A DNA stretch of 64,000 bases. Source: Actinomyces qiguomingii (GTDB taxonomy: Bacteria; Actinomycetota; Actinomycetes; Actinomycetales; Actinomycetaceae). The notes under the pieces were generated by a model, which saw nothing but the letters and a program-made list of their open reading frames with translations, searched no databases and was not told the DNA's origin. A program made the translations under genes and the position numbers. This document shows positions 1-7,662 of this stretch, one piece after another. Every line of letters begins with the position of its first letter. The stretch's first letter is position 1. Location of the stretch: NCBI RefSeq assembly GCF_004102025.1, contig NZ_CP025228.1, positions 2,914,001-2,978,000 of the forward strand, read 5' to 3'.

Positions 1-21
1 CAAACGGTTGACACCCGAGAG

Positions 22-1818
22 GTCGACCCCGCGCGAGCGGGGATGATCCGCGCCTGCTGATGGAGGCCAGCGACCGATACAGGTCGACCCCGCGCGAGCG
101 GGGATGATCCCCCGGCGGCCCTCACCGCCCGGGGAGGCAGCCGGTCGACCCCGCGCGGGCGGGGATGATCCGCCCGCCTCACATTCACCGCCCCCACCCC
201 CAACGTCGACCCCGCGCGAGCGGGGATGATCCCCCCGCGGTAGCGGGGATGGCCCGGTGTATTAGGTCGACCCCGCGCGAGCGGGGATGATCCGAAATGC
301 CTGAGGGGCTGTGGGTGGGACGCATGGTCGACCCCGCGCGAGCGGGGATGATCCGATGACCGGAAGACCCTCTTCGACCTGACGAAAGTCGACCCCGCGC
401 GAGCGGGGATGATCCCGGGAAGTCGACGTTCGCGCAGGTGCTCAGCTTGTCGACCCCGCGCGAGCGGGGATGATCCGCGCGACGGTTTCCAGTGGCCACC
501 GCGCCGCTGGTCGACCCCGCGCGAGCGGGGATGATCCTACCATGGTCTGACCTGCGCTTCGCAGCTTGTTGTCGACCCCGCGCGAGCGGGGATGATCCGT
601 CTGGTGTGGCCCCTCAGCGGATGAACACGGCGTCGACCCCGCGCGAGCGGGGATGATCCGCCCGATCTGGACAAGCTGGCGCGCGCGGTCGGGTCGACCC
701 CGCGCGAGCGGGGATGATCCCCGGATGGGTTTTCCGGCGCGGCGGATGCGGACGTCGACCCCGCGCGAGCGGGGATGATCCGGCTCTTCCATAGGCCGAC
801 GTGGTAGGTAGCTCGTCGACCCCGCGCGAGCGGGGATGATCCCGTGGGAGAGGGCGCAGACCGTCTACCTGCGCTGTCGACCCCGCGCGAGCGGGGATGA
901 TCCGGAGACTCCAATGACTTTCTCGATGAGCCGCCGGTCGACCCCGCGCGAGCGGGGATGATCCGAGAGTGCAGGGACCAACTGGGCGGGAGTGCCCGTC
1001 GACCCCGCGCGAGCGGGGATGATCCCACCACTGAGGTTACCCTGCAACTAGACGTTTGGTCGACCCCGCGCGAGCGGGGATGATCCGCTCGGCGGACAGT
1101 CGATGAGCACGGCGTCGTAGTCGACCCCGCGCGAGCGGGGATGATCCCCGCAAGTTCCGGGCGCTGATGCGCCGGGGCCGGTCGACCCCGCGCGAGCGGG
1201 GATGATCCGGGTGGCGATCTCATCATCCGCCGAATAGCTGGGTCGACCCCGCGCGAGCGGGGATGATCCCGCAGCCATGGAGGACCTGGGCGTGACCGTG
1301 ACGTCGACCCCGCGCGAGCGGGGATGATCCGAAAAAACGGCTGCCAGCAGTCGCATTGCCGGCGTCGATCCCGCGCGAGCGGGGATGATCCTCCTGGAAG
1401 AACGCCGTCGGCCCGGCCATGGGCGTCGACCCCGCGCGAGCGGGGATGATCCCGCGCTGTCGTCGACGATCCAGTTTGGTGTCCAGTCGACCCCGCGCGA
1501 GCGGGGATGATCCCTGCTGGGCCGCTGCGCCCCGGCTGTGCCAGTTGTCGACCCCGCGCGAGCGGGGATGATCCGAGGGAGCCGAGCCTGACCCGGACGC
1601 CTACCAGGTCGACCCCGCGCGAGCGGGGATGATCCGACCGGCCTCGTCCCCGCTGTCGTACAGCCGGTGTCGACCCCGCGCGAGCGGGGATGATCCCTGG
1701 GCCGGCGAACGATCATCCTCATTCAACCTGTCGACCCCGCGCGAGCGGGGATGATCCCGAGTTCGGCTCCATGGCTGAGCTAGCGGCCGAGTCGACCCCG
1801 CGCGAACGGAGATGGTCC
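22..1818 (+). CRISPR. Type I-E CRISPR array, 30 repeats, 29 complete spacers
   Basis: A 28-nt repeat recurs every 61 nt without exception (first at 22, last at 1791), so every spacer is 33 nt. The repeat begins GTCGACCCCGC and ends GCGGGGATGATCC; its stem is CCCCGC/GCGGGG with a GCGA loop, typical of type I-E (Cas6e) repeats and in the same orientation as the E. coli repeat. Variants: position 144 has A to G in the loop, 1364 has C to T in the 5' part, and the last repeat at 1791 has three changes. A degenerate terminal repeat normally marks the leader-distal end, so the leader and cas genes should lie left of base 1. Bases 1-21 are either the end of a further spacer or leader. Several spacers translate without stops and show protein motifs (see findings). 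Confidence 0.98.
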
Positions 1819-1879
1819 CACCTCCCACATGCACAGGATGATTCACTTCCGACTGCACCCACCGCCACCGATGCTTCAC

Positions 1880-3037
1880 TCACTCTTGCCCGAACCAGTC
1901 CTCTAAGCCGTCTGGAGCTCCGGCCCAGGCCAGCGCCTCCCCCATTTCGTCCGGCCGCAGCAGAATCCGATGAAAGGCATCGGCCACCCGAGCGCACTGC
2001 ACCTCATCCGCCACTCCGGTGACAACCAGGTGGCATCGCGGCCCGTCTGCATCACCTAGAGACCCTCCGATCGGCGTAACGGTTGGTTCATTCACCTCAG
2101 TCGTCTCCCTACGCGGCGCCGCATCCCAGGCCCCGGCGTCGCCCACGCTGACCACGCCGCCGGCGACTTCCCAAGTGCACACGCGCCCAGGACGGCTGGG
2201 AAGCCAGAAGCAGCCGCGGGCGAGCAGACCGCGTCCGGCCAGGTCAGCGACGAACTCGCGCAGCCGCCCGGGGTGGAAGGGCAGCTCGGAGGACAGGTCC
2301 AAAGTGCGCACGCCGTGCTCGTCGGGCCCGCCCCACGCCCTGATGGTGGCTGGGTGCACGCGCTCGAGCGCCGAATCAACGTCGTGTCTAATGCTCAACA
2401 ACTCGGAAAGCAACGGTGCATCCAGGCCCGGCAGGAGCAGTGTGTCGTGCGGGCGCAGATGTTCCACCAGATCGTGGCCAACCAGGTCCTCGCCGATGGT
2501 TACGACCACGTCCGCATACCCGATGGCGACCATGTGGATCTCACCGCTGCAGCGCCTGTCGTCTCCGTAGGCGTCACCAGCCAACTCCGCCAACGGCCGG
2601 TGTTCCAACAGGTTCTCCTCAGCGGAGTCGACATCAATAATATGTGCAATTCCAGCCAGAGCTACCCCCGGTACGAGTTCTAGCTCCTCAGCCAGACCGG
2701 GAACCAGGTGGACCAGTTCGATTCCGACGGGAAGCAGGATGACGGTGGTTCCATCCGGTTCAATTCTGGCGCGATCCTCGCCGACGGCGACCAGCACCTC
2801 TCGCAGCGAGCAGGTCCAGCAGTCTTTCGAACGCGGAATGTCGATCACCGATGTGGTACGGCAGGCGGTCCCGACGGAGCCGAGTGGCCATGCAGCGGTC
2901 AGCCGCACCACTCCGTGTTCTCCTTGCCCAGGAATGAGACTCGCCTGTATGACGAGCGCCCCTTCACCGTGAAGAGCGAGAGCTATCAGGTCGAGCAGCA
3001 ACGGGTCGACGGCGCTTATGAGCGTGAGGCAGTGCAC
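1880..3037 (-). CDS. mrf: CobW-like protein, probable Mrf (ribosome hibernation, zinc starvation)
   Basis: 385 aa. The N-terminus and the DCWTCSLRE segment (Cys73, Cys76) match the cysteine-pair region of actinobacterial CobW-like Mrf proteins, which act with zinc-independent ribosomes during zinc starvation. The C-terminal half ([13 protein letters not shown], a Trp-rich region, then PRCHLVVTG) fits the CobW C-terminal domain. No classical GKT P-loop is visible, as I recall for this subfamily. I chose the GTG at 3037 because GGAGG lies 4 nt upstream of it; the upstream ATG at 3088 would run through the Zur-like box and into rpmB. It diverges from rpmB with about 50 nt between start codons, so both are probably controlled from one Zur site. 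The family assignment is from motifs and context only. Confidence 0.75.
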   Translation of the reverse strand: MHCLTLISAVDPLLLDLIALALHGEGALVIQASLIPGQGEHGVVRLTAAWPLGSVGTACRTTSVIDIPRSKDCWTCSLREVLVAVGEDRARIEPDGTTVILLPVGIELVHLVPGLAEELELVPGVALAGIAHIIDVDSAEENLLEHRPLAELAGDAYGDDRRCSGEIHMVAIGYADVVVTIGEDLVGHDLVEHLRPHDTLLLPGLDAPLLSELLSIRHDVDSALERVHPATIRAWGGPDEHGVRTLDLSSELPFHPGRLREFVADLAGRGLLARGCFWLPSRPGRVCTWEVAGGVVSVGDAGAWDAAPRRETTEVNEPTVTPIGGSLGDADGPRCHLVVTGVADEVQCARVADAFHRILLRPDEMGEALAWAGAPDGLEDWFGQE

Positions 3038-3058
3038 GGAACCTCCAGTTGACGACAA

Positions 3059-3073
3059 TGAGAATCGTTCGCA
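3059..3073 (+). promoter_or_regulatory. Putative Zur box between mrf and rpmB
   Basis: TGAGAATCGTTCGCA matches the actinobacterial Zur consensus TGAAAATGATTTTCA at 10 of 15 positions, including the outer TGA/CA and the central AAT..TT. It abuts the rpmB -10 box (TATAGT, 3074-3079), so a bound repressor would cover the promoter. Its position in front of five Zn-free ribosomal protein genes supports the call. Confidence 0.65.
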
Positions 3074-3086
3074 TATAGTGCCTCTC
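3074..3086 (+). promoter_or_regulatory. Leaderless promoter of rpmB
   Basis: TATAGT (3074-3079) is followed by 7 nt and then the rpmB ATG at 3087. No Shine-Dalgarno sequence fits in this space, so the transcript probably starts at the AUG. Confidence 0.55.
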
Positions 3087-3323
3087 ATGAGCCGTTACTG
3101 CCAAGTCACGGGCGCCCGTCCGGTCACCGGGTACTCGATCTCACACTCCCACCGCCGCTCCAAGCGCCGGTGGCTGCCCAATCTGCAGACCAAACGTTAC
3201 TGGGTGCCCTCCCTGGGGCGGACGGTCAAGCTGAGGGTCAGCGCCAAGGGCATCAAGATCATCGATCAGGTGGGCATCGACGTCGTCGTCGCGAGGATGC
3301 GCGCTAGAGGGGAGCGAGTCTGA
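3087..3323 (+). CDS. rpmB: 50S ribosomal protein L28, zinc-independent paralogue
   Basis: 78 aa beginning [12 protein letters not shown], with the L28 blocks [11 protein letters not shown] and [15 protein letters not shown]. The CxxC pairs of zinc-binding L28 are absent (one Cys only), so this is the C-minus form induced when zinc is short. First gene of a tightly packed operon; its stop overlaps the rpmG start (TGATG). The ATG at 3087 is preferred over longer frames because it gives the canonical L28 N-terminus and follows the -10 box by 7 nt. Confidence 0.95.
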   Translation: MSRYCQVTGARPVTGYSISHSHRRSKRRWLPNLQTKRYWVPSLGRTVKLRVSAKGIKIIDQVGIDVVVARMRARGERV

Positions 3324-3496
3324 TGGCCGGCGTCAAGGCCAGGGATCTGCGTCCGGTCATCAAGCTGGTCTCTACCGCCGGCACCGGATACACCTACGTC
3401 ACCCGCAAAAACCGCCGCAACACGCCTGAGCGTCTGATCCTGCGCAAATACGATCCGGTGGTTCGCCGTCATGTCGAATTCAAGGAGTCCCGCTGA
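3323..3496 (+). CDS. rpmG: 50S ribosomal protein L33, zinc-independent paralogue
   Basis: 57 aa, [20 protein letters not shown] then [22 protein letters not shown], the L33 core. The two CxxC pairs of zinc-ribbon L33 are missing, so it is a C-minus paralogue. It overlaps rpmB and rpsN by one or a few bases at each end, which implies translational coupling. Confidence 0.95.
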   Translation: MAGVKARDLRPVIKLVSTAGTGYTYVTRKNRRNTPERLILRKYDPVVRRHVEFKESR

Positions 3497-3801
3497 TGGC
3501 CAAGAAATCCAAACTCGCCGCCGATGCGCGCCGGCGTCGGACTGTAGCCCGTTACGCCGAGCGACGGGCGGAGTTGAAACGGGCGAGCGTCAACCCCGCC
3601 CTTAGCGAGGAAGCGCGTCGCGCGGCCATGACCGCCTTGCACGCACTTCCCCGCGACGCCTCTCCCACCCGACTGCGCAACCGCGACGCCGTGGACGGGC
3701 GCCCCCGCGGGTTCATCCGCAAGGCGGGAGTGAGCCGCGTCCGATTCCGGGAGATGGCGCTGCGCGGAGAGCTTCCCGGCATCACCAAGTCCTCCTGGTA
3801 G
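3496..3801 (+). CDS. rpsN: 30S ribosomal protein S14, zinc-independent paralogue
   Basis: 101 aa. [15 protein letters not shown] and the C-terminal [20 protein letters not shown] block are diagnostic of the long, Zn-free S14 form; the 61-aa zinc form with CxxC motifs is clearly different. The start overlaps the rpmG stop. Third gene of the Zur-controlled group. Confidence 0.96.
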   Translation: MAKKSKLAADARRRRTVARYAERRAELKRASVNPALSEEARRAAMTALHALPRDASPTRLRNRDAVDGRPRGFIRKAGVSRVRFREMALRGELPGITKSSW

Positions 3802-3841
3802 ATCCTCAACCTATCGCTCAGAACAACGAAGGAGCTGCTGC

Positions 3842-4093
3842 ATGCGCCCAGGAATCCACCCCGACTACCACCCGGTGGTCTTTCGCGATAAGTCCGCCGA
3901 CTTTGCCTTCCTCACACGTTCAACCATTACGTCGCCCCACACCATCCAATGGGAAGACGGCAACAGCTACCCGTTGGTAGACGTCGACATCTCCAGCGCC
4001 TCACACCCGTTCTGGACCGGAAAGGGCCGCATCATGGATACGGCCGGCCGGGTGGAGAAGTTCCAGAGGCGCTATGGCAAACGCTCCCACTGA
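3842..4093 (+). CDS. rpmE: 50S ribosomal protein L31 type B
   Basis: 83 aa with [42 protein letters not shown]: type B L31, which lacks the zinc-binding CxxC of type A. A 40-nt gap after rpsN carries a GAAGGAG ribosome binding site. This protein replaces the zinc form under zinc limitation and lets the cell release zinc from ribosomes. Confidence 0.97.
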   Translation: MRPGIHPDYHPVVFRDKSADFAFLTRSTITSPHTIQWEDGNSYPLVDVDISSASHPFWTGKGRIMDTAGRVEKFQRRYGKRSH

Positions 4094-4122
4094 CATCGTC
4101 ACAAACACCGAAAGGGGACTCC

Positions 4123-4245
4123 ATGAAGGTCCGCGCCTCCATCCGCTCACTCGCCAAGCAACCGGGCAGCAAGGTCGTGCGCCGTCGCGGCCATACCTAT
4201 GTCATCAACAAAAAGAACCCGCGTTTCAAGGCCCGTCAGCGCTAA
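4123..4245 (+). CDS. rpmJ: 50S ribosomal protein L36, zinc-independent paralogue
   Basis: 40 aa: [15 protein letters not shown] then [23 protein letters not shown]. The four zinc ligands of ordinary L36 are replaced, as in E. coli YkgO. An AAAGGGG ribosome binding site precedes the ATG. Last gene of the operon. I see no rpsR (S18) paralogue in this group, although one is common in related operons. Confidence 0.93.
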   Translation: MKVRASIRSLAKQPGSKVVRRRGHTYVINKKNPRFKARQR

Positions 4246-4643
4246 GCACAAGCCGCGGGACGGAACGCGAAAACGGGCTCTTCCGGGTTTCGGGGTATGG
4301 GGTGGTGTCTGGGGTGTGCGTCTGCTGGTGGTTGGGCTGACTGGCTGGCTGCTTGGAGTGGCTGCGCGTAGTTGGGTCGCCTCAGAAGCATTCTTGGGTG
4401 GTCCAACGGGACAAGTGCGGTCCGACTGCAGGGATGCGGGCCAGGTAGGGGCGGGGCAGGCGAGGATGCCCCGGTGCTCGAGGTGTCCAGTATCGGCGTA
4501 AGTGACTCTGGCCAAGCCGCTGGTCGTGGGTAGGGTGCTGGAGTCACGCGGTTTTAGCAACCGCCCCGGCGGTTGCTGGCGGCGTTTGTGCTGAATTTGG
4601 ACCTTCGGCTCTGTGCCGGTGCGCCCGGACGCACCGCCCACCC

Positions 4644-4763
4644 CCGGCTGGCATCAGACCGGCCGGCATGAAGCCCGCCGGCACGAAGCTCGCTGGCACT
4701 ACTCCCGCCGGCGTCACTCCGGCCGCCATGAAATCCGCTGGCGCTCTATTCGCCGGGCGGCCC
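4644..4763. repeat. 15-nt tandem minisatellite, 8 units
   Basis: Units near CCGGCCGGCATGAAG follow one another every 15 nt. Read on the minus strand, the frame ending at 4544 yields five-residue repeats such as AGFMP, AGLMP, ASFVP, ADFMA, which resemble the pentapeptide-repeat pattern A(D/N)LXX. The frame is only 79 aa and has no clear start signal, so I do not call a gene. Confidence 0.7.
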
Positions 4764-4878
4764 GTCGGGTCGTCAGCTCCCACCTAGCTCACAAGCGTCC
4801 TCAAACTGGGAGAACTGGTTAATGAGCTTGCTGGTGTTTGCGGGGCGGCGGTGTGCTGGTGGCCGTGGCCCGGGGGCG

Positions 4879-4993
4879 TCTACTACACCGGTTCGTGCTC
4901 TACTACTCCGGTTAGGCGTCCACTACGCCGGTTAGGTGTCTGCTGAAGGGTTCGGGAGCCTTCAACATAGGTCTAACAGGAGTAGTAGACGCC
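4879..4993. repeat. 20-nt tandem repeats closed by an inverted copy
   Basis: Three 20-nt units (starts 4879, 4899, 4919) share TC(T/C)ACTAC.CCGGTTAGG; a fourth at 4939 is degenerate. GGCGTCTACTAC at 4875-4886 recurs inverted at 4982-4993, so the block can fold back on itself. Confidence 0.65.
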
Positions 4994-5668
4994 GAAGGGG
5001 CGTACCCAACGCCGGCCCCGCACCGGCCCTGCACCGGCCCCGCACCGGCCCGGTGCTTCCGGTGCGTGCCTGACTTGCCGCACCGCCCCAAGGGCCCGCG
5101 CACCCTATGCGTCAATGCGCCAAGCCCCACTCACCCTGAGCCAGGAGGTGGTGTCGACACCGCGCAGACCACCACCGTTGCCATGGCCCGCCCTGAGTGC
5201 GCAAGCGCTCAAGATGACACGGCGGCCCCCAGCGTTCCCACTTGCGCAGCGCAAACCGGAATGCCGATCCTTGAAGCCCATCCGCGCAGCAAGCCAACCT
5301 GGCGCCTTGCCGGGAGATCACCAGCACACCCGGCCATCCGCGCGCTCAGACCAGCGGTTCACGCCTTAGCCCGACAACTCGTGCACTGACGTCTACCAAT
5401 CGCTACCTGCCGCGACGACTCGCGGAGCAAGCGCACAAACCGTCACCGTTCATAGCAAACTACTACCACTACCAGACAAACCCACACCAGAACGCACCAA
5501 CTCTCCACCCCGCAACGACCTCTCCAACAGCCTGACAGCGCCTAAATGTCCTCACGGACCCGAACGACCACCCCACCCAGAACCACCACACCCTTGAACT
5601 GCAAGAGCTGAAAACAGACCGAGACCACCGGTTTTCCGGCCCCGTCTTCGTAGCATGGCAACCTTGGA

Positions 5669-5690
5669 GCCCCGAGCGTACGCTCGGGGC
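5669..5690. promoter_or_regulatory. Perfect 22-nt palindrome over the -10 box of the kinase gene
   Basis: The sequence from 5669 to 5690 is a perfect palindrome with halves GCCCCGAGCGT/ACGCTCGGGGC. It contains TACGCT (5679-5684), a TANNNT box exactly 6 nt before the ATG at 5691. It is therefore likely an operator over a leaderless promoter. Confidence 0.55.
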
Positions 5691-6227
5691 ATGCGGCCTT
5701 CCCCTCCCGTCCTGATTGTCCTCGGCGGGCTGCCCGCCACCGGGAAGTCCACCGTGGCTCGCGAACTCAACCGCGACGGCGCTCTGTCCTACGTTCGAAT
5801 CGACTCAATCGAGCAGGCATTGCACGCTTCCGGCGAGATGGGCAACGGCGGCGTCCAGGGCGCCGGGTACGCCGTGGGTTACGCCGTGGCGGGCGATCTG
5901 CTGGACGGCGGAAACGACGTTCTTGCCGAGTGCGTCAACCCGTTGCCAGTAACCCGCGACGCGTGGCGGGAGACCGCCCGGGCTCACAATGCGGTTCTGA
6001 TCGAGGTCGAACTGCTCTGCTCCGATCCCGCTATTCACCGCGAACGCGCCGAGAGCCGCGACGTCGACATACCCGGCCTAGAGGTGCCCGATTGGCAGGC
6101 AATACGGGCACGCGAGTACCACCCGTGGGACGACGCCGGCGTGCTGCGCATCGACACCGTCGAAACCAGTCCGCAGGATGCCGCCGCGGCTATCCGCGCC
6201 GCCGTAAGCGCCGCCTCGATCTGTTGA
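5691..6227 (+). CDS. Small P-loop kinase / AAA-type ATP-binding protein
   Basis: 178 aa from the ATG at 5691. Walker A GGLPATGKST lies at about residues 10-19, followed by a helix (VARELNRDG), then RIDSIEQAL, the usual kinase DxxR/DS region, and RERAESRDVDIPGLEVPDW, which resembles the lid of gluconate- or chloramphenicol-kinase-like proteins (zeta-toxin/APS-kinase-like superfamily). The substrate is unknown. The frame is open to an ATG at 5655, but 5691 gives the normal N-terminus and sits 6 nt after a TACGCT box. It stands alone between two repeat-rich intergenic regions. Confidence 0.8.
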   Translation: MRPSPPVLIVLGGLPATGKSTVARELNRDGALSYVRIDSIEQALHASGEMGNGGVQGAGYAVGYAVAGDLLDGGNDVLAECVNPLPVTRDAWRETARAHNAVLIEVELLCSDPAIHRERAESRDVDIPGLEVPDWQAIRAREYHPWDDAGVLRIDTVETSPQDAAAAIRAAVSAASIC

Positions 6228-6309
6228 CCCGCCCGCCACCCGTCCCCTCCCCCGAGCCATCCGCCCGGGCGCGGGCCCGGCGTGTGCGCCCGTGCGCCCT
6301 CGGATGAAG

Positions 6310-6479
6310 GTTCGTCACTTCGCATGACAGTTCGTCACTTAGCGTGACGGTTCGTCACTTGGCAACAGCGCTTCGGCACTTCCGGCGACGGTACGTACCT
6401 CTGGGTGCCGAACCGTCACAACAAGGTACGAACCGTCGACCACAACGTACGAACCGTCGAGCCAAGGTACGAACCGTCG
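6310..6479. repeat. Palindromic array of ~20-nt repeats
   Basis: GTTCGTCACTT occurs at 6310, 6330 and 6350 (exact 20-nt period) with a variant at 6370. The second half carries the same core inverted: GAACCGTC at about 6410, 6430, 6451 and 6471. The intact unit reads GACGGTTCGT on each strand, so the array is a large imperfect inverted repeat. No gene overlaps it. Confidence 0.75.
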
Positions 6480-6529
6480 CGCCAGATCCACCACGGACAC
6501 CAAGACGCCACCCACCACCTCGGCACGTC

Positions 6530-6571
6530 ACAAGTGCCGGTCTCAGCGTGTAACAAGTGCCGGTCTCAGCG
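6530..6571. repeat. Two 19-nt direct repeats
   Basis: ACAAGTGCCGGTCTCAGCG is present at 6530-6548 and again at 6553-6571 without mismatch. It follows the palindromic array in the 6228-6698 intergenic stretch, which holds no gene that I can support. Confidence 0.85.
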
Positions 6572-6643
6572 GACAACCCGCCCCGCCCAGCCCAGCCGCG
6601 CACGCACCCGCCAACCCAGACACACACGCCACCACCCGATGAA

Positions 6644-6670
6644 CCACCACACCCCCAAACCGGAAGAGCC
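6644..6670 (-). repeat. Solo ISL3-like terminus upstream of purU
   Basis: The sequence runs CCACCACACCCCC then AAACCGGAAGAGCC. It differs from 36120-36147 only by one A. Read on the minus strand it starts GGCTCTTCCGG. No matching left end is visible in 6228-6310. Confidence 0.6.
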
Positions 6671-6698
6671 CCATTACCCCGCCTCCGCCGCGCCCGGC

Positions 6699-6710
6699 TA
6701 CCCTCCTGCC
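6699..6710 (+). promoter_or_regulatory. Leaderless promoter of purU
   Basis: TACCCT (6699-6704), CCTGCC, then the ATG at 6711. There is no room for a Shine-Dalgarno sequence. Confidence 0.55.
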
Positions 6711-7586
6711 ATGACCACGTCCGCCCCCACCGCGCCCGCTGACGCCCGCCACCTCGTCCTGACCCTGTCCTGCCCCGACCGCCCCGGCATCGTCAACGCC
6801 GTCTCCGGCGCGCTGGCCCGGCGCGGCGGAAACATCACCGAGTCCAAGCAGTTCGGCGACGAGGTCTCCGGCCTGTTCTTCATGCGCGTGCAAGTGCAGA
6901 CCACTGTGGCGCGTGAGGAGTTGGAGAAGGACCTGGCCGAACTCGCCCGCACCTACTCCATGACCTGGTCGCTGGATGAGGTCGGTCGCCCCATGCGCAC
7001 CCTGATCATGGTCTCCAAGGAGGGTCACTGCCTGACCGACCTGCTCTTCCGCGCCCGCAGCCAGGGCCTGCCGATCGACGTCGTCGGCGTGGTCGGCAAT
7101 CATGAAATTCTGCAGCCGGTGGCCGACTTCTACGGGGTCCCCTTCCACCACATCCCGGTCACCAAGGAGACCAAGACCGACGCCGAGGCGCAGTTACTGG
7201 AGCTGGTGGACTCCCTGGAGGTTGAGCTGGTGGTGCTGGCCCGCTACATGCAGATCCTCTCCCCCGCCCTGTGCGAGCGTCTCCACGGTGGGGTGATCAA
7301 CATCCACCACTCGTTCCTGCCGAGCTTCAAGGGCGCCAATCCCTACCGGCAGGCACACGAGCGCGGCGTGAAGCTGATCGGCGCCACCGCCCACTACGTC
7401 ACTCCCGACCTGGATGAGGGACCCATCATCGAGCAGGACGTCACCCGCGCCGGCCACGAGGACTCCGTGGATATGCTGCGGGCCAAGGGGCAGGACGTCG
7501 AGCGGCGGGTGCTGGCTCAGGCAGTGCGCTGGCACGCCGAGCACCGGGTGCTGCTCAACGGTCACCGCACCGTCGTCTTCGCCTGA
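6711..7586 (+). CDS. purU: Formyltetrahydrofolate deformylase
   Basis: 291 aa, the normal family length. It hydrolyses 10-formyl-THF to THF and formate, feeding formate to purine synthesis and balancing one-carbon pools. An N-terminal ACT domain (LVLTLSCPDRPGIVNAVSG, about residues 13-95) is followed by a formyltransferase domain with VVGNHEIL, ARYMQILS and the catalytic region INIHHSFLPSFKGANPY (Asn and His), then the conserved Asp in DEGPIIEQD. The start is set by the conserved N-terminus and the -10 box 6 nt upstream. Confidence 0.96.
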   Translation: MTTSAPTAPADARHLVLTLSCPDRPGIVNAVSGALARRGGNITESKQFGDEVSGLFFMRVQVQTTVAREELEKDLAELARTYSMTWSLDEVGRPMRTLIMVSKEGHCLTDLLFRARSQGLPIDVVGVVGNHEILQPVADFYGVPFHHIPVTKETKTDAEAQLLELVDSLEVELVVLARYMQILSPALCERLHGGVINIHHSFLPSFKGANPYRQAHERGVKLIGATAHYVTPDLDEGPIIEQDVTRAGHEDSVDMLRAKGQDVERRVLAQAVRWHAEHRVLLNGHRTVVFA

Positions 7587-7662
7587 CGCCCACGCCCATC
7601 CCCCGGCACGGTTTTTCCTGACGCCTCTTGTGCCCGCACGGCGACGGAGAAACACTGCCGCC

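Larger units (their letters stand above)
4276..5610. mobile_element. TIR-bounded repeat-rich intergenic element (ISL3-like ends), no ORF
   Basis: The left end at 4276 reads GGCTCTTCCGGGTTTCGGGG; the right end at 5583-5610, read on the other strand, begins AGCTCTTGCAGTTCAAGGGTG. They are imperfect inverted repeats of the same ends seen at four other loci here. Between them lie a hairpin at 4557-4576 (GCAACCGC/GCGGTTGC), eight 15-nt units at 4644-4763, three to four 20-nt units from 4879, an inverted copy of GGCGTCTACTAC at 4982-4993, and 11-nt GCACCGGCCC units around 5010-5055. I see no convincing gene in 4246-5650. Confidence 0.45.

Noticed and set aside
185..1879. Long minus-strand reading frames with repeated SSPLARG, DHPRSRGVD and IIPARAGST
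   Set aside because: These are translations of the CRISPR repeats in the three frames; 61-nt periodicity explains them fully.
1690..2022. Plus-strand 110-codon frame at the end of the array
   Set aside because: Starts in the last CRISPR units and overlaps the opposite mrf gene; low-complexity Pro/Arg composition, no ribosome site.
3018..3086. N-terminal extension of L28
   Set aside because: Would include the Zur-like box and add 23 residues absent from L28 proteins.
4147..4641. 164-codon minus-strand frame
   Set aside because: Runs antisense through rpmJ and the inverted-repeat end; Pro/Ser/Arg-rich shadow with no family pattern.
5066..5389. Plus-strand 107-codon frame
   Set aside because: No start signal, composition like other random high-GC frames, and overlapping frames on both strands are equally long.
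6405..6710. 102-codon N-terminal extension of purU
   Set aside because: It runs through the palindromic array and the ISL3-like end; PurU starts at the ACT domain.
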